DNA from: Staphylococcus equorum
GTDB lineage: Bacteria > Bacillota > Bacilli > Staphylococcales > Staphylococcaceae
Length of the DNA stretch: 64,000 nucleotides
NCBI RefSeq assembly: GCF_001747895.1
Contig: NZ_LNNB01000031.1
Location: 1-64,000 of the forward strand
Direction: 5' to 3'
The position numbers were made by a program, and so were the translations under genes. This document shows, piece after piece, positions 32,816 through 41,521 of this stretch. The number at the start of each line of letters is the position of its first letter. The first letter of the stretch is position 1. The notes under the pieces were generated by a model. It saw only the letters and a list, made by a program, of their open reading frames with translations, ran no database searches and had not been told where the DNA came from.

Positions 32816-33805
32816 TTGAAAAAGAAGAATGTTTCAGCAGAATTGGTAGCTAAAAAAGCGAATGTATCACAATCTACAGTTTCCAGAGTTTTTACACCTG
32901 GTAAAAGTGTGTCAGAAGAAACAAAACAAAAAGTGTTAAAAGTTGCCAATGAATTAAATTATAAACCCAATGCTTTAGCTAGAGGTTTAATCACTAACAA
33001 ATCTAAACTCATTGGTTTAGCTATGAAAAATAAACAGAACCCATTCTATCATGAAGTTTTAGCGTTATTTACACAAAAACTGAAACAATTTGGTTATTCT
33101 GTACTATTTGTATATACAGAAAATGAAGAAATTCAACAAGAAGAAATTAACCAATTTATTGAGTTTAATGTTGAAGCAATTATTATCACGGACGCAGTTT
33201 TATCGTCAGATTTGGTGAAAAAGTTGAAAAGCTCAAATATTCCAGTCATGTTATTTAATAGATATGATGAAACTTTAAATTGTAATTCAGTTTCAAGTGA
33301 TAATATTTTTGCAGCAAGATCGGTAGCCGAATATTTTTATAATCAAGGATACAAGCACAACTTGTACGTGTCAGGTCAACATAACACCTCTACAAATAGA
33401 GATAGATTATATGGCTTTAGGCAGTATTTTAGTGAAAAAAAACAAGATATAGATGTGGTTGAGGGAGATTTCACCTTTGAGACAGCGTATAAAGCTACAT
33501 TGAAATATCTAAGGGATGGCAACAGACCTCGAGGTATATTTGGCGCAAATGATATTACAGCACTCGGTGTATTAGAGGCAGTGAAGAAAATGAATATTGA
33601 GGTACCTAATGAAATTGAAGTGATAGGATTCGATGATATACGAATGGCTTCATGGCCCAATCATCAGTTGTCTACTTGGTCACAGCCACTGAATGAGATG
33701 ATCGATGAAACAATTGAAATCCTATTAAAAGATAACTTAGATGAGATAGAACAAAGAAAGTTAAAAGGGAAGTTTAAATTCAGAAAAACAACGAAAACAA
33801 TTTGA
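32816..33805 (+). CDS. LacI-family regulator of the HisD-like catabolic operon
   Basis: 329 residues with a LacI helix-turn-helix (VSAELVAKKANVSQSTVSRVF, hinge NALARGL near residue 55) and a sugar-binding-like sensor domain (VIGFDDI near the end). TTG 32816 follows GAGGTGG at proper distance; a GTG three codons upstream overlaps that site. It is followed by a perfect palindrome with a central CG (33842-33859), a promoter and four catabolic genes, so it most likely represses them in response to the unknown substrate. Confidence 0.88.
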   Translation: MKKKNVSAELVAKKANVSQSTVSRVFTPGKSVSEETKQKVLKVANELNYKPNALARGLITNKSKLIGLAMKNKQNPFYHEVLALFTQKLKQFGYSVLFVYTENEEIQQEEINQFIEFNVEAIIITDAVLSSDLVKKLKSSNIPVMLFNRYDETLNCNSVSSDNIFAARSVAEYFYNQGYKHNLYVSGQHNTSTNRDRLYGFRQYFSEKKQDIDVVEGDFTFETAYKATLKYLRDGNRPRGIFGANDITALGVLEAVKKMNIEVPNEIEVIGFDDIRMASWPNHQLSTWSQPLNEMIDETIEILLKDNLDEIEQRKLKGKFKFRKTTKTI

Positions 33806-33859
33806 CATTTGAAAGCGCTTACTATAACATAAAGTGAAATATTTGCATACGTATGCAAA
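33802..33859 (+). promoter_or_regulatory. Promoter, cre and LacI-type operator of the HisD-like operon
   Basis: TTGACA (33802-33807) overlies the end of the regulator gene, with a -10 (TATAAC or TAACAT) at 33823-33830. TGAAAGCGCTTACT (33810-33823), in the spacer, matches cre except for the last base. TTTGCATACGTATGCAAA (33842-33859) is a perfect 18-bp palindrome in the start region, of LacI-family type. Confidence 0.78.
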
Positions 33860-33913
33860 GTTCTTTTTTTGTGTTTAATTGCATGCTCATGCTCTGGGAG
33901 AGGGGATTTTTAA

Positions 33914-35203
33914 ATGTCTTACAAACTAAAAAATGGTAAAAGCCAAGAAGAAATAAAACAATCTGATGAGAAGGTTAGTCAAATTGTAAGTGATACGATT
34001 AAAACGATTGAAGCTGAAGGGGATAAAGCTTTACGCGATTTGTCAGTGAAATTTGATAACTGGAGTCCAGAAAGTTTTAAATTAAGTGACGAAGAAATTG
34101 AAAGTATTGTTAATGATATTCCACAACAAGTTAAAGATGATATCGCATTCGCGCAAAATAACATTCAAAGATTTGCTGAAGCTCAAAAAGCTTCCTTACA
34201 AGACTTCGAAACAGAAAATTCACCTGGTGTCATACTTGGTCAAAAGAATATACCGGTTGATAGTGTAGGGTGTTATATTCCAGGTGGTAGATACCCGATG
34301 ATTGCTTCTTCGCATATGAGTATCTTAACTGCCAAGGTTGCTGGGGTGAAACGTGTTATAGCTTGTACACCGCCAATAGATGGTAAAATTCCAGAAACAA
34401 CTGTATACGCAATGTACAAAGCAGGTGCCGATGAAATTTATATTCTCGGTGGTATTCAAGCCATGGGTGGTATGGCGATAGGTACAGAAACGATAGATTC
34501 TGTAGACATGATTGTTGGGCCAGGTAATGCTTTTGTGGCAGAAACGAAACGCCAACTATTTGGCAGAGTCGGTATCGATCTACTCGCGGGACCTACAGAA
34601 ACATTAGTAATCGCAGATGAAACATCAGAACCTGAAATGATTGCTACAGATATACTGGGTCAAGGGGAACATGGACCCACATCTCCAGGTGCGATTATTT
34701 CTACTTCTGAAGCAATTGCTGAAGCAGCTTTAAAAGAGATAGAAAGACAATTACAAACGTTATCAACAGCTGATATTGCAAGTGAATCTTGGGAAAATTA
34801 TGGGCAAGTGATTATTGTGAAAGATGAAGCAGAAGCTGTAATAGAAGCGAATAAACTCGCTTTTGAACATGTTGAAGTATTAACTAAAGAACCAGACTAC
34901 TTTTTAAATCATTTAACAAATTATGGCGCGCTATTCCTAGGTCCAGAAACAAACGTAGCTTATGGAGATAAAGTCATTGGTACGAATCACACACTACCAA
35001 CTAAAAAAGCAGCACGTTATACAGGGGGCTTATGGGTAGGTAAATTTATTAAAACAGTGACTTATCAACGTATTACATCTGAAGACCAAAGTGCAGTTAT
35101 GGGTGAGTATGCAGCGAGACTATGCGGTTATGAGAATTTCGCGGGACACGCAGAACAAGCATTATTACGTGTAAGAAAGTATGGAGATAAAGGAAATAAA
35201 TAA
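33914..35203 (+). CDS. HisD-superfamily zinc dehydrogenase (HpsN-like, not histidine biosynthesis)
   Basis: 429 residues of the histidinol-dehydrogenase superfamily. All catalytic and zinc positions are kept: Gln250 and His253 (QGEHG), Glu319-His320 (AFEHVEV), Asp351 and His411. The C-terminal GLWVGKFIKTVTYQ differs from biosynthetic HisD and recalls HpsN, the sulfopropanediol 3-dehydrogenase that oxidises a primary alcohol to an acid in two NAD-dependent steps. No other his gene is near. Its partners are a GntP-type permease, a 3-hydroxyacid dehydrogenase-like protein and an SDR, so a polyol or sugar-alcohol-type substrate is likely. GGGAGAGGGG precedes the ATG. Confidence 0.85.
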   Translation: MSYKLKNGKSQEEIKQSDEKVSQIVSDTIKTIEAEGDKALRDLSVKFDNWSPESFKLSDEEIESIVNDIPQQVKDDIAFAQNNIQRFAEAQKASLQDFETENSPGVILGQKNIPVDSVGCYIPGGRYPMIASSHMSILTAKVAGVKRVIACTPPIDGKIPETTVYAMYKAGADEIYILGGIQAMGGMAIGTETIDSVDMIVGPGNAFVAETKRQLFGRVGIDLLAGPTETLVIADETSEPEMIATDILGQGEHGPTSPGAIISTSEAIAEAALKEIERQLQTLSTADIASESWENYGQVIIVKDEAEAVIEANKLAFEHVEVLTKEPDYFLNHLTNYGALFLGPETNVAYGDKVIGTNHTLPTKKAARYTGGLWVGKFIKTVTYQRITSEDQSAVMGEYAARLCGYENFAGHAEQALLRVRKYGDKGNK

Positions 35204-35236
35204 AACCGTTTATGTTCTAAAGGGGGACATACTTAT

Positions 35237-36550
35237 ATGTTAGGTGTTATAGGATTAGTTGGTGGGTTAGTTATTTTAACTATTCTAGTAATGAGAGGCG
35301 TGAATCTATTAATCGCAGCGCCTTTATCTGCGTTGTTTGTTGGTGTTTTAAATGGTTTACCTTTATTTTCTCAACTGGCTACAGGTAAGGAAATGGATTT
35401 TGTTACAAGTTATATGGATGGATTTTCTGGTTTTGTGACATCTTGGTATTTAATGTTTTTAACTGGAGCAATTTTTGGAAAAGTCATGGAAGATAGTGGT
35501 GCTGCAGAAAGTGTATCACATTGGATTATTAAAAAAGTAGGTATGAAAAGAGCCGTTTTGGCAATTGTACTAGCCTGTGGTGTCTTGACCTATGGTGGCG
35601 TTAGTCTATTTGTAGTCGCATTCGCTGTTTATCCAATGGCTGTAAATTTATTTAAGGAATCTGATTTTCCAAGAAGATTTATTCCGGCTACTTTAGCTTT
35701 AGGTTCCACTACATTTACAATGACTTCAGCTGGGTCTCCAGAAATACAAAACTGGATACCGATACCATACTTACATACAAGTCCATATGCAGGATGGACT
35801 GTTAGTATCATCACTGCATTGTTTATGTTAGTTGCAGGTTATCTATGGTTGATGCATATGATTAAAAAAGCAAAACGAAAAGGTGAATATTTTATTAGTA
35901 GAACTGGGGATCAAATGGAAGATAGGAATAAACTACCTAATCCATTTTTAAGTATGATTCCGTTATTTATTGTGTTGTTAGTATCATTTTTCTTACATGA
36001 CACATTAGAGCAATCTGCGCTAATAGTCGCTTTAACGAGTGGTATCATCGCAACGTGGTTATTGAATAAAAGTTATTTTAAAGATTTTTGGAAAGCAGTC
36101 GGAAATGGTACTGAAGGTGCATTGATTGCGTTAGGTAATACGTCAGCAGTTGTAGGTTTTGGGGGTGTTGCTAAAGTGACACCAGCTTTTAATGACGCTA
36201 TTGATTACGTTACGAATTTGCCAGGTTCTCCCCTAATTACTGGTGCATTTGCGGTCATGGTTATTGCCGGCTTAACCGGTTCGTCCTCTGGTGGACAATC
36301 GATAGCCTTACCTATATTAGCACCACATTATTTAGATATGGGTGTAGATGCTGATGCAATGCATAGAACTGTTTCGATGTCTTCGGGCACGTTAGATTCA
36401 CTGCCACATGGTGGATATACCGTAACGACGATTCGTTCTATCGCAGGTGAAACACATAAAGATGCATACGGGGCGTTTGGAGCTATGACAGTCGTTGTTC
36501 CACTCGTAGCAGTCATTATCGCAATCGGTCTATTTATGTTAGGTCTATAA
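35237..36550 (+). CDS. GntP-family permease (gluconate / hydroxy acid type)
   Basis: 437 residues with about twelve membrane segments, including GAIFGKVMEDSGAAESVSHWI and GTLDSLPHGGYTVT, which are signatures of the GntP / 3-hydroxybutyrate permease group. It brings in hydroxy acids by proton symport. It follows the HisD-like gene by 33 bases, with AAAGGGGGACATACTT before the ATG. The transported compound is presumably the operon substrate: a hydroxylated acid rather than an uncharged sugar. Confidence 0.88.
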   Translation: MLGVIGLVGGLVILTILVMRGVNLLIAAPLSALFVGVLNGLPLFSQLATGKEMDFVTSYMDGFSGFVTSWYLMFLTGAIFGKVMEDSGAAESVSHWIIKKVGMKRAVLAIVLACGVLTYGGVSLFVVAFAVYPMAVNLFKESDFPRRFIPATLALGSTTFTMTSAGSPEIQNWIPIPYLHTSPYAGWTVSIITALFMLVAGYLWLMHMIKKAKRKGEYFISRTGDQMEDRNKLPNPFLSMIPLFIVLLVSFFLHDTLEQSALIVALTSGIIATWLLNKSYFKDFWKAVGNGTEGALIALGNTSAVVGFGGVAKVTPAFNDAIDYVTNLPGSPLITGAFAVMVIAGLTGSSSGGQSIALPILAPHYLDMGVDADAMHRTVSMSSGTLDSLPHGGYTVTTIRSIAGETHKDAYGAFGAMTVVVPLVAVIIAIGLFMLGL

Positions 36551-36608
36551 AACACTTGGAAATTTACTGAGATAAATAAATTAAAATAGTTTAGCCAAAA
36601 GGGGTGTA

Positions 36609-37547
36609 ATGATGGAGAATATTGCTGTATTAGGTAGTGGAACGATGGGACATTCAATCGCTCTATCCGTTGCTTGGGCGAATTATAAAGTTAAAGTTTA
36701 CAGTATCAACTTGGAAGATTTAAAAAGAGCTGAAACAGAAATTGATAAAAAAGTACTGCTATTATATAAAAATGATTTAATTAGTGACGTTCAAATGCAA
36801 AACATCAAAAATAATATTACCTTAGACACAGATATTGAAGCGGTAGTGGAAGACACTACATTTATCATAGAGGCTGTGCCAGAAGATTTAACTATTAAAA
36901 GTGAACTATATGAAAAATTAAATGCTTTATTAGATGAAAAAACCATATTAGCTAGCAATACATCTGGTTTTACATTACAACAACTAACTAAAAATTATAA
37001 ATTTCCCAATCATTTTATCATCACACATTTTTGGAATCCCGCACATTTAGTTCCATTAGTAGAAATTGTGAAAAATGAAGACACAGATATTGAAACTGTT
37101 GCACGTACTGAAAATGTAATTAATGCTATAGGCAAAAAGCCGATATTAATACAAAAAGAAATATCAGGATTTATCGGTAATAGATTACAGTATGCGCTTT
37201 TTAGAGAAGCACAATCATTACTTGACCAAGGTGTAGCGTCTAAGGAAGATATTGATGCTGCAGTAACTTATAGTGTAGGTAGAAGATACCCTGTCGTTGG
37301 TCCACTCATGACCGCGGATTTAGGAGGATTGGATGTTTTTAGTGCTATATCTGATTATTTATTTGAAGATTTAAGTACTGAAAAAGCATCTGGTAAAACT
37401 TTGAATAAACATGTTGATGAAGGCGACCTTGGATATAAAACGGGGAAAGGGTTTTATGATTGGGGTGCAAGCGAGTCTCAAGAAATTATTGATAAGCGTG
37501 ACGAAGTATTGATGTATTTTTTGAAGAAAGATCAAGAAAATAATTAG
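36609..37547 (+). CDS. 3-hydroxyacyl-CoA dehydrogenase-like NAD enzyme (L-gulonate 3-dehydrogenase / carnitine dehydrogenase type)
   Basis: 312 residues: a Rossmann N-domain with VLGSGTMGHSIA (residues 6-17) and the C-terminal 3HCDH helical domain ending GKGFYDWG. HFWNPAHLVPLVEIV is the active-site segment, with the catalytic His, of the group that includes L-gulonate 3-dehydrogenase (lambda-crystallin) and L-carnitine dehydrogenase. It would oxidise a 3-hydroxy acid to a 3-keto acid. It is third in the operon; ATG 36612 (second Met) is equally possible. GGGGTGTAATG gives the ribosome site. Confidence 0.83.
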   Translation: MMENIAVLGSGTMGHSIALSVAWANYKVKVYSINLEDLKRAETEIDKKVLLLYKNDLISDVQMQNIKNNITLDTDIEAVVEDTTFIIEAVPEDLTIKSELYEKLNALLDEKTILASNTSGFTLQQLTKNYKFPNHFIITHFWNPAHLVPLVEIVKNEDTDIETVARTENVINAIGKKPILIQKEISGFIGNRLQYALFREAQSLLDQGVASKEDIDAAVTYSVGRRYPVVGPLMTADLGGLDVFSAISDYLFEDLSTEKASGKTLNKHVDEGDLGYKTGKGFYDWGASESQEIIDKRDEVLMYFLKKDQENN

Positions 37548-37558
37548 GATGATTTATA

Positions 37559-38323
37559 GTGCAAAAAAACTTTAATGATTTAGAAGGTAAGACTGTTATT
37601 GTAACTGGTGGCAACCGAGGTATTGGGCAAGAAATTGCAATCGATTTCGCTCAGTTAGGTGCCAACGTAATCGTTATAGCTAGAGATAAATATTCATTAG
37701 ATAAAACCTTAGATATACTGAATGAATCTAGTGGTCAACATACAGTTTATGCGTTGGATATGACTCAAATTGATCAACTTTCAAAAGTAATAGACGCTAT
37801 TGTTTCAAAATATGGAAAAATTGATGTACTTGTGAATAATGCTGGAATAAATATAAGTAAACCTGCATTTGAAATTGAGGAAAATGATTGGGAAAACGTA
37901 TTAGACATCAATTTAAAATCGTTGTTTTTTATCTCTAAGTTTGTTGGGAGATACATGGCACAAGAACAGCGTGGCAAAATAGTAAATATGGCATCACAAG
38001 TTGGATTTGTTGGTTATTATGATAGAGCACCATATGCTTCAAGCAAAGGTGGCGTGATTCAACTAACAAAAGCACTTGCTGTTGAGTGGGCGCAATATAA
38101 TATCAACGTTAACGCAATTGCTCCAACATTTGTAGAAACAGAATTAACAGAGAAGATGTTCAAGAATGAAGCGTTTAAAGAAGACGTATTGGATCGTATC
38201 TTATTTCATAAAATGCCAAAACCTACAGATATTTCAGGCGCAGTCATATATTTAAGTTCACAATTATCAAATTTTGTTACAGGTGAAACGATTAAAATAG
38301 ACGGCGGTTGGACAGCGATTTAG
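37559..38323 (+). CDS. SDR-family oxidoreductase of the HisD-like operon
   Basis: 254 residues with TGGNRGIG (cofactor loop near residues 16-23), NNAG, the catalytic Ser in VNMASQVGFVG and YASSK with the catalytic Tyr and Lys. It begins with GTG behind TAGGATGATT, 12 bases after the hydroxyacid dehydrogenase. It is closest in style to gluconate 5-dehydrogenase and 2-deoxy-D-gluconate 3-dehydrogenase (IdnO/KduD), which fits sugar-acid catabolism. It is the last gene; a strong terminator follows. Confidence 0.88.
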   Translation: MQKNFNDLEGKTVIVTGGNRGIGQEIAIDFAQLGANVIVIARDKYSLDKTLDILNESSGQHTVYALDMTQIDQLSKVIDAIVSKYGKIDVLVNNAGINISKPAFEIEENDWENVLDINLKSLFFISKFVGRYMAQEQRGKIVNMASQVGFVGYYDRAPYASSKGGVIQLTKALAVEWAQYNINVNAIAPTFVETELTEKMFKNEAFKEDVLDRILFHKMPKPTDISGAVIYLSSQLSNFVTGETIKIDGGWTAI

Positions 38324-38410
38324 TTATCTTTTATCATAAATAGACTTCTATAATAAACCATTATTATGTTAAATAAAGTAACACAAAATACATTCAGTAA
38401 CTTTTCATAG

Positions 38411-38462
38411 AAAAACACTTTCGCGTAAATTCATTTAAATGAATCTAGCGAAAGTGTTTTTT
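38411..38462 (+). terminator. Terminator of the HisD-like operon
   Basis: AAAAACACTTTCGC...GCGAAAGTGTTTTTT with inner ATTCATTTAAATGAAT. It is nearly perfect and may also end the leftward xylT transcript. Confidence 0.9.
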
Positions 38463-38556
38463 AATTAATTTTTACGATTTAGGTTAGTTCGTATAAATAT
38501 ATGATTGTTTTTTAAGTTTAAATCTGGTGGAAATATCTTCACATTAACTTCGAATT

Positions 38557-40005
38557 TTAATGTGCTGAGTTATTACTTTGAACTTCTTCTGCATGATTAG
38601 AAACTTGTTTATCTTTGTCTTTAATCCAAACTTTTTCTAATTCTTCTAGTGTTTTACCTTTTGTTTCTGGAATGAATTTCCATACGAACAGGCCAGCTAG
38701 AATACTCATCAGTGCGTAAAATCCGTAAGTCATTGTACCGCTAATTTCCATCATAGATGGGTAAGTAGAAGTGATTGTAAAGTTTGCTAACCATTGTACT
38801 GCGACAGCTATTGCCATTGCGCCACTTCTAATTCTGTTAGGGAATATTTCTGATAATAGCACCCAGATAATTGGACCCCAACTCATCATAAATGATGCAG
38901 TATATATAACTAAGAATATTAAAGTTGTAATGCCAAACGCGCCATTAGCAGCGAGTGCACTCATTCCGATCATTCCAATTGCCATACCAGTAGAGCCGAT
39001 AATTAATAAAGGCTTACGACCAAATTTATCGACATATAATATAGCAATAACGGTGAAGATTACGTTTACTAATCCCATCACAACAGTTTGTATCATTGAG
39101 GTATTCTCACCTGCACCTAAATTTTCAAAAATACGAGGTGCATAATATAAAGCCACGTTGATACCGATGAATTGTTGGAAGATAGATAATAGAATACCGA
39201 TAATAATCACAGTTTTACCAAAACTAAATAATGGTGCTTTTACATCTGTTAATTTATTTTTAGTTGATAATATATCGTTTAAAACGTTTTGTGCATGATT
39301 TTTAGAAGAGTATATTCTATTTAATACTGTAAGTGCTTCGGTGTTTCTATTATTTAAAGATAAATACCTTGGTGTTTCAGGTACTAAAAATAATAAAAAG
39401 AAAAATGCAAGTGCTGGTATTGCTTCAGTCATAAACATGTAACGCCATCCGATTAGTTCAATCCAACTTTGAGATTGACCAAAAGTAATACCGTAGTTCA
39501 CAAAATAAACGACTAACATACCAAATATAATAGCGAATTGGTTCCATGAAACAAGTCTTCCTCTTATAGAAGAAGGGGCAATTTCACTAATATACATTGG
39601 AGATATTGCAGAGGCTAATCCTACACCAATACCACCGATGACACGATATAGATTAAATGTTATCAGTAAACCAAGACTAGATTCACCCGGTTCAAAAAAT
39701 AAAAACTCAGGATAGCCTGATAAAAGCGCAGAAACTATAAATAAAATAGCTGCTACTTGTAATGATTTTTTACGACCGAGCCGACTTGAGAAAATTGAAG
39801 ATAACAAGCCACCAATAATACAGCCGATTAAGGCACTAGAAACTGTAATACCATGGACAAAGCTACCGTAATCTTTAGTTAAATATTTCTGGAGGGATTG
39901 TTCGGCCCCAGAAATAACTGCAGTGTCATAGCCGAATAACAACCCGCCAAGCGTTGCGATTAAAGCTATTTTAAAGATAAACTTCTTATTATTATAAGTT
40001 GACAT
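38557..40005 (-). CDS. xylT: MFS sugar porter, xylose/proton symporter
   Basis: 482 residues from the ATG after AAGGGGATGGAT; a start eight codons upstream lacks a ribosome site. Twelve membrane segments with GGLLFGYDTAVISGA in segment 1, GRRKSL-type loop GRKKSLQ, PETPRYLS, GRKPLL and the end PETKGKTLEELE. It is the third gene of the xylA-xylB-xylT operon, which makes xylose the likely substrate. It is a sibling of araE at 24379-25788. Confidence 0.9.
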   Translation of the reverse strand: MSTYNNKKFIFKIALIATLGGLLFGYDTAVISGAEQSLQKYLTKDYGSFVHGITVSSALIGCIIGGLLSSIFSSRLGRKKSLQVAAILFIVSALLSGYPEFLFFEPGESSLGLLITFNLYRVIGGIGVGLASAISPMYISEIAPSSIRGRLVSWNQFAIIFGMLVVYFVNYGITFGQSQSWIELIGWRYMFMTEAIPALAFFFLLFLVPETPRYLSLNNRNTEALTVLNRIYSSKNHAQNVLNDILSTKNKLTDVKAPLFSFGKTVIIIGILLSIFQQFIGINVALYYAPRIFENLGAGENTSMIQTVVMGLVNVIFTVIAILYVDKFGRKPLLIIGSTGMAIGMIGMSALAANGAFGITTLIFLVIYTASFMMSWGPIIWVLLSEIFPNRIRSGAMAIAVAVQWLANFTITSTYPSMMEISGTMTYGFYALMSILAGLFVWKFIPETKGKTLEELEKVWIKDKDKQVSNHAEEVQSNNSAH

Positions 40006-40025
40006 ATATCCATCCCCTTGATAAA

Positions 40026-41516
40026 TCACTTAAATTTACTTAGTTTTTGAGTTACTAGTTGTGTAGCGTCATAGATTGTTTTATAAATATCAAATAAGTT
40101 GTGGTATGATTTACTATTTTCTTCAATAGGAGATACTTTTTGATTATATGTAATCCATGATTGACTCATTTCATTGAAAGTATCAAACCACGATTCACCC
40201 ATGGCGGCTAACATCGCTGCACCATAAGCTGGACCTTGTTCTTCAGTTCTTGTGGTAATTGCTGCATCGAAAACATCTGCTTGGATTTGGAGCCACTCAT
40301 GATTTTTTGCGCCGCCCCCGATAGAAACAATTTCCTTAATGTTAATACCGTTGTTTTTCATAATTTGAATGCTTTCATTTATAGAATATGTGATACCTTC
40401 GATAACAGAACGTTTCATATCGAGTTGTGTGGTATTCGCATCCAAGCCGATAAAGCTGCCTCTAACTGCCGCGTCATTATGTGGTGTACGTTCACCGAGT
40501 AAATAAGGTGTGTACATTAATCCATTAGATCCAACATCAGAATCAGAAATCGCTTTTAAGAATGCACCAAAATCTGCATCAGGGTCTAGTAGTTGTTTTA
40601 ACCATTCCAGACTATAACCAGCGGATAAAGTAACCCCCATAATGTATTTTTGGTCAGGTACACAGTGATTAAAGTAATGCACATTGCCATCATTTTCATA
40701 GTCAGCATTATTTTCAATAGATAGTGCGACGCCAGAAGTACCAATACTTACCAATTGCTTTTGTTCATCTGTGATACCAGAGCCTAAAGCGCCACATGCG
40801 TTATCTGCGCCTCCTTGATAGACATTGATATCCCAATCGATATTTAAAGCTTTTTTCACATCTTCAGTTAATTGACCACTTTTTTGATGAGAAGCAATGA
40901 TATCAGGACAAATAGATGCGTCAATATCTAAACTATTTAGTAGTTCGGTAGACCAATTTTCTTCTTTCACGCTAAACATAATTGTACCTGCAGCGTCTGA
41001 AGGTTCTGTAAAAATGTTGCCAGTTAATTTATAAACGATGTAATCTTTTGGCAGCATGAATTTATGGATTTTGTTGTAATTATCAATTTCATTATTTTTC
41101 AGCCACATTAGTTTAGGTAATGTAAATCCTTCTAACACAGTGTTTTGTGTGAATTTCAGTAGTGCGTCGAGACCTAATTTATTTTTGATTTCATCAACTT
41201 CATTAGAAGTACGTGTATCATTCCATAAAATGGCAGGTCTAATGACTGCACCAGCTTGATCAATAACCACTAGGCCATGCATTTGACCTGAAAAACTAAT
41301 ACCAGTGATTTCTTTTTGTGCATATTTGTTTAATAAATGTTTTAAACTCTTAATTGTTGCGTCATACCATATATCTGGATTCATTTCGCTGTATCCAGAT
41401 TTAGGATGCAGCGTATGATAAGAGACGCTGTATGAATCTACAACGTCTCCATTTTTATTAACAACAATAGACTTTAAGGAACTTGTACCAATATCTATAC
41501 CGATTACATAAGTCAT
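40026..41516 (-). CDS. xylB: Xylulokinase
   Basis: 496 residues of the FGGY kinase family. It has GIDIGTSSLKSIV at the N-terminus, ISFSGQMHGLV (with the QMHG substrate motif), WNDTRT, GGADNACGA and the C-terminal SIGGGAKNHEWLQ. It phosphorylates D-xylulose to D-xylulose-5-phosphate. It lies 5 bases after xylA. A second, divergent relative lies at 51145-52641. Confidence 0.95.
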   Translation of the reverse strand: MTYVIGIDIGTSSLKSIVVNKNGDVVDSYSVSYHTLHPKSGYSEMNPDIWYDATIKSLKHLLNKYAQKEITGISFSGQMHGLVVIDQAGAVIRPAILWNDTRTSNEVDEIKNKLGLDALLKFTQNTVLEGFTLPKLMWLKNNEIDNYNKIHKFMLPKDYIVYKLTGNIFTEPSDAAGTIMFSVKEENWSTELLNSLDIDASICPDIIASHQKSGQLTEDVKKALNIDWDINVYQGGADNACGALGSGITDEQKQLVSIGTSGVALSIENNADYENDGNVHYFNHCVPDQKYIMGVTLSAGYSLEWLKQLLDPDADFGAFLKAISDSDVGSNGLMYTPYLLGERTPHNDAAVRGSFIGLDANTTQLDMKRSVIEGITYSINESIQIMKNNGINIKEIVSIGGGAKNHEWLQIQADVFDAAITTRTEEQGPAYGAAMLAAMGESWFDTFNEMSQSWITYNQKVSPIEENSKSYHNLFDIYKTIYDATQLVTQKLSKFK

Positions 41517-41521
41517 TTTTA

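Noticed and set aside
33914..35203. Histidinol dehydrogenase of the histidine biosynthesis pathway
   Set aside because: No other his gene is present, its partners are transport and dehydrogenase genes, and the C-terminal region differs from biosynthetic HisD.
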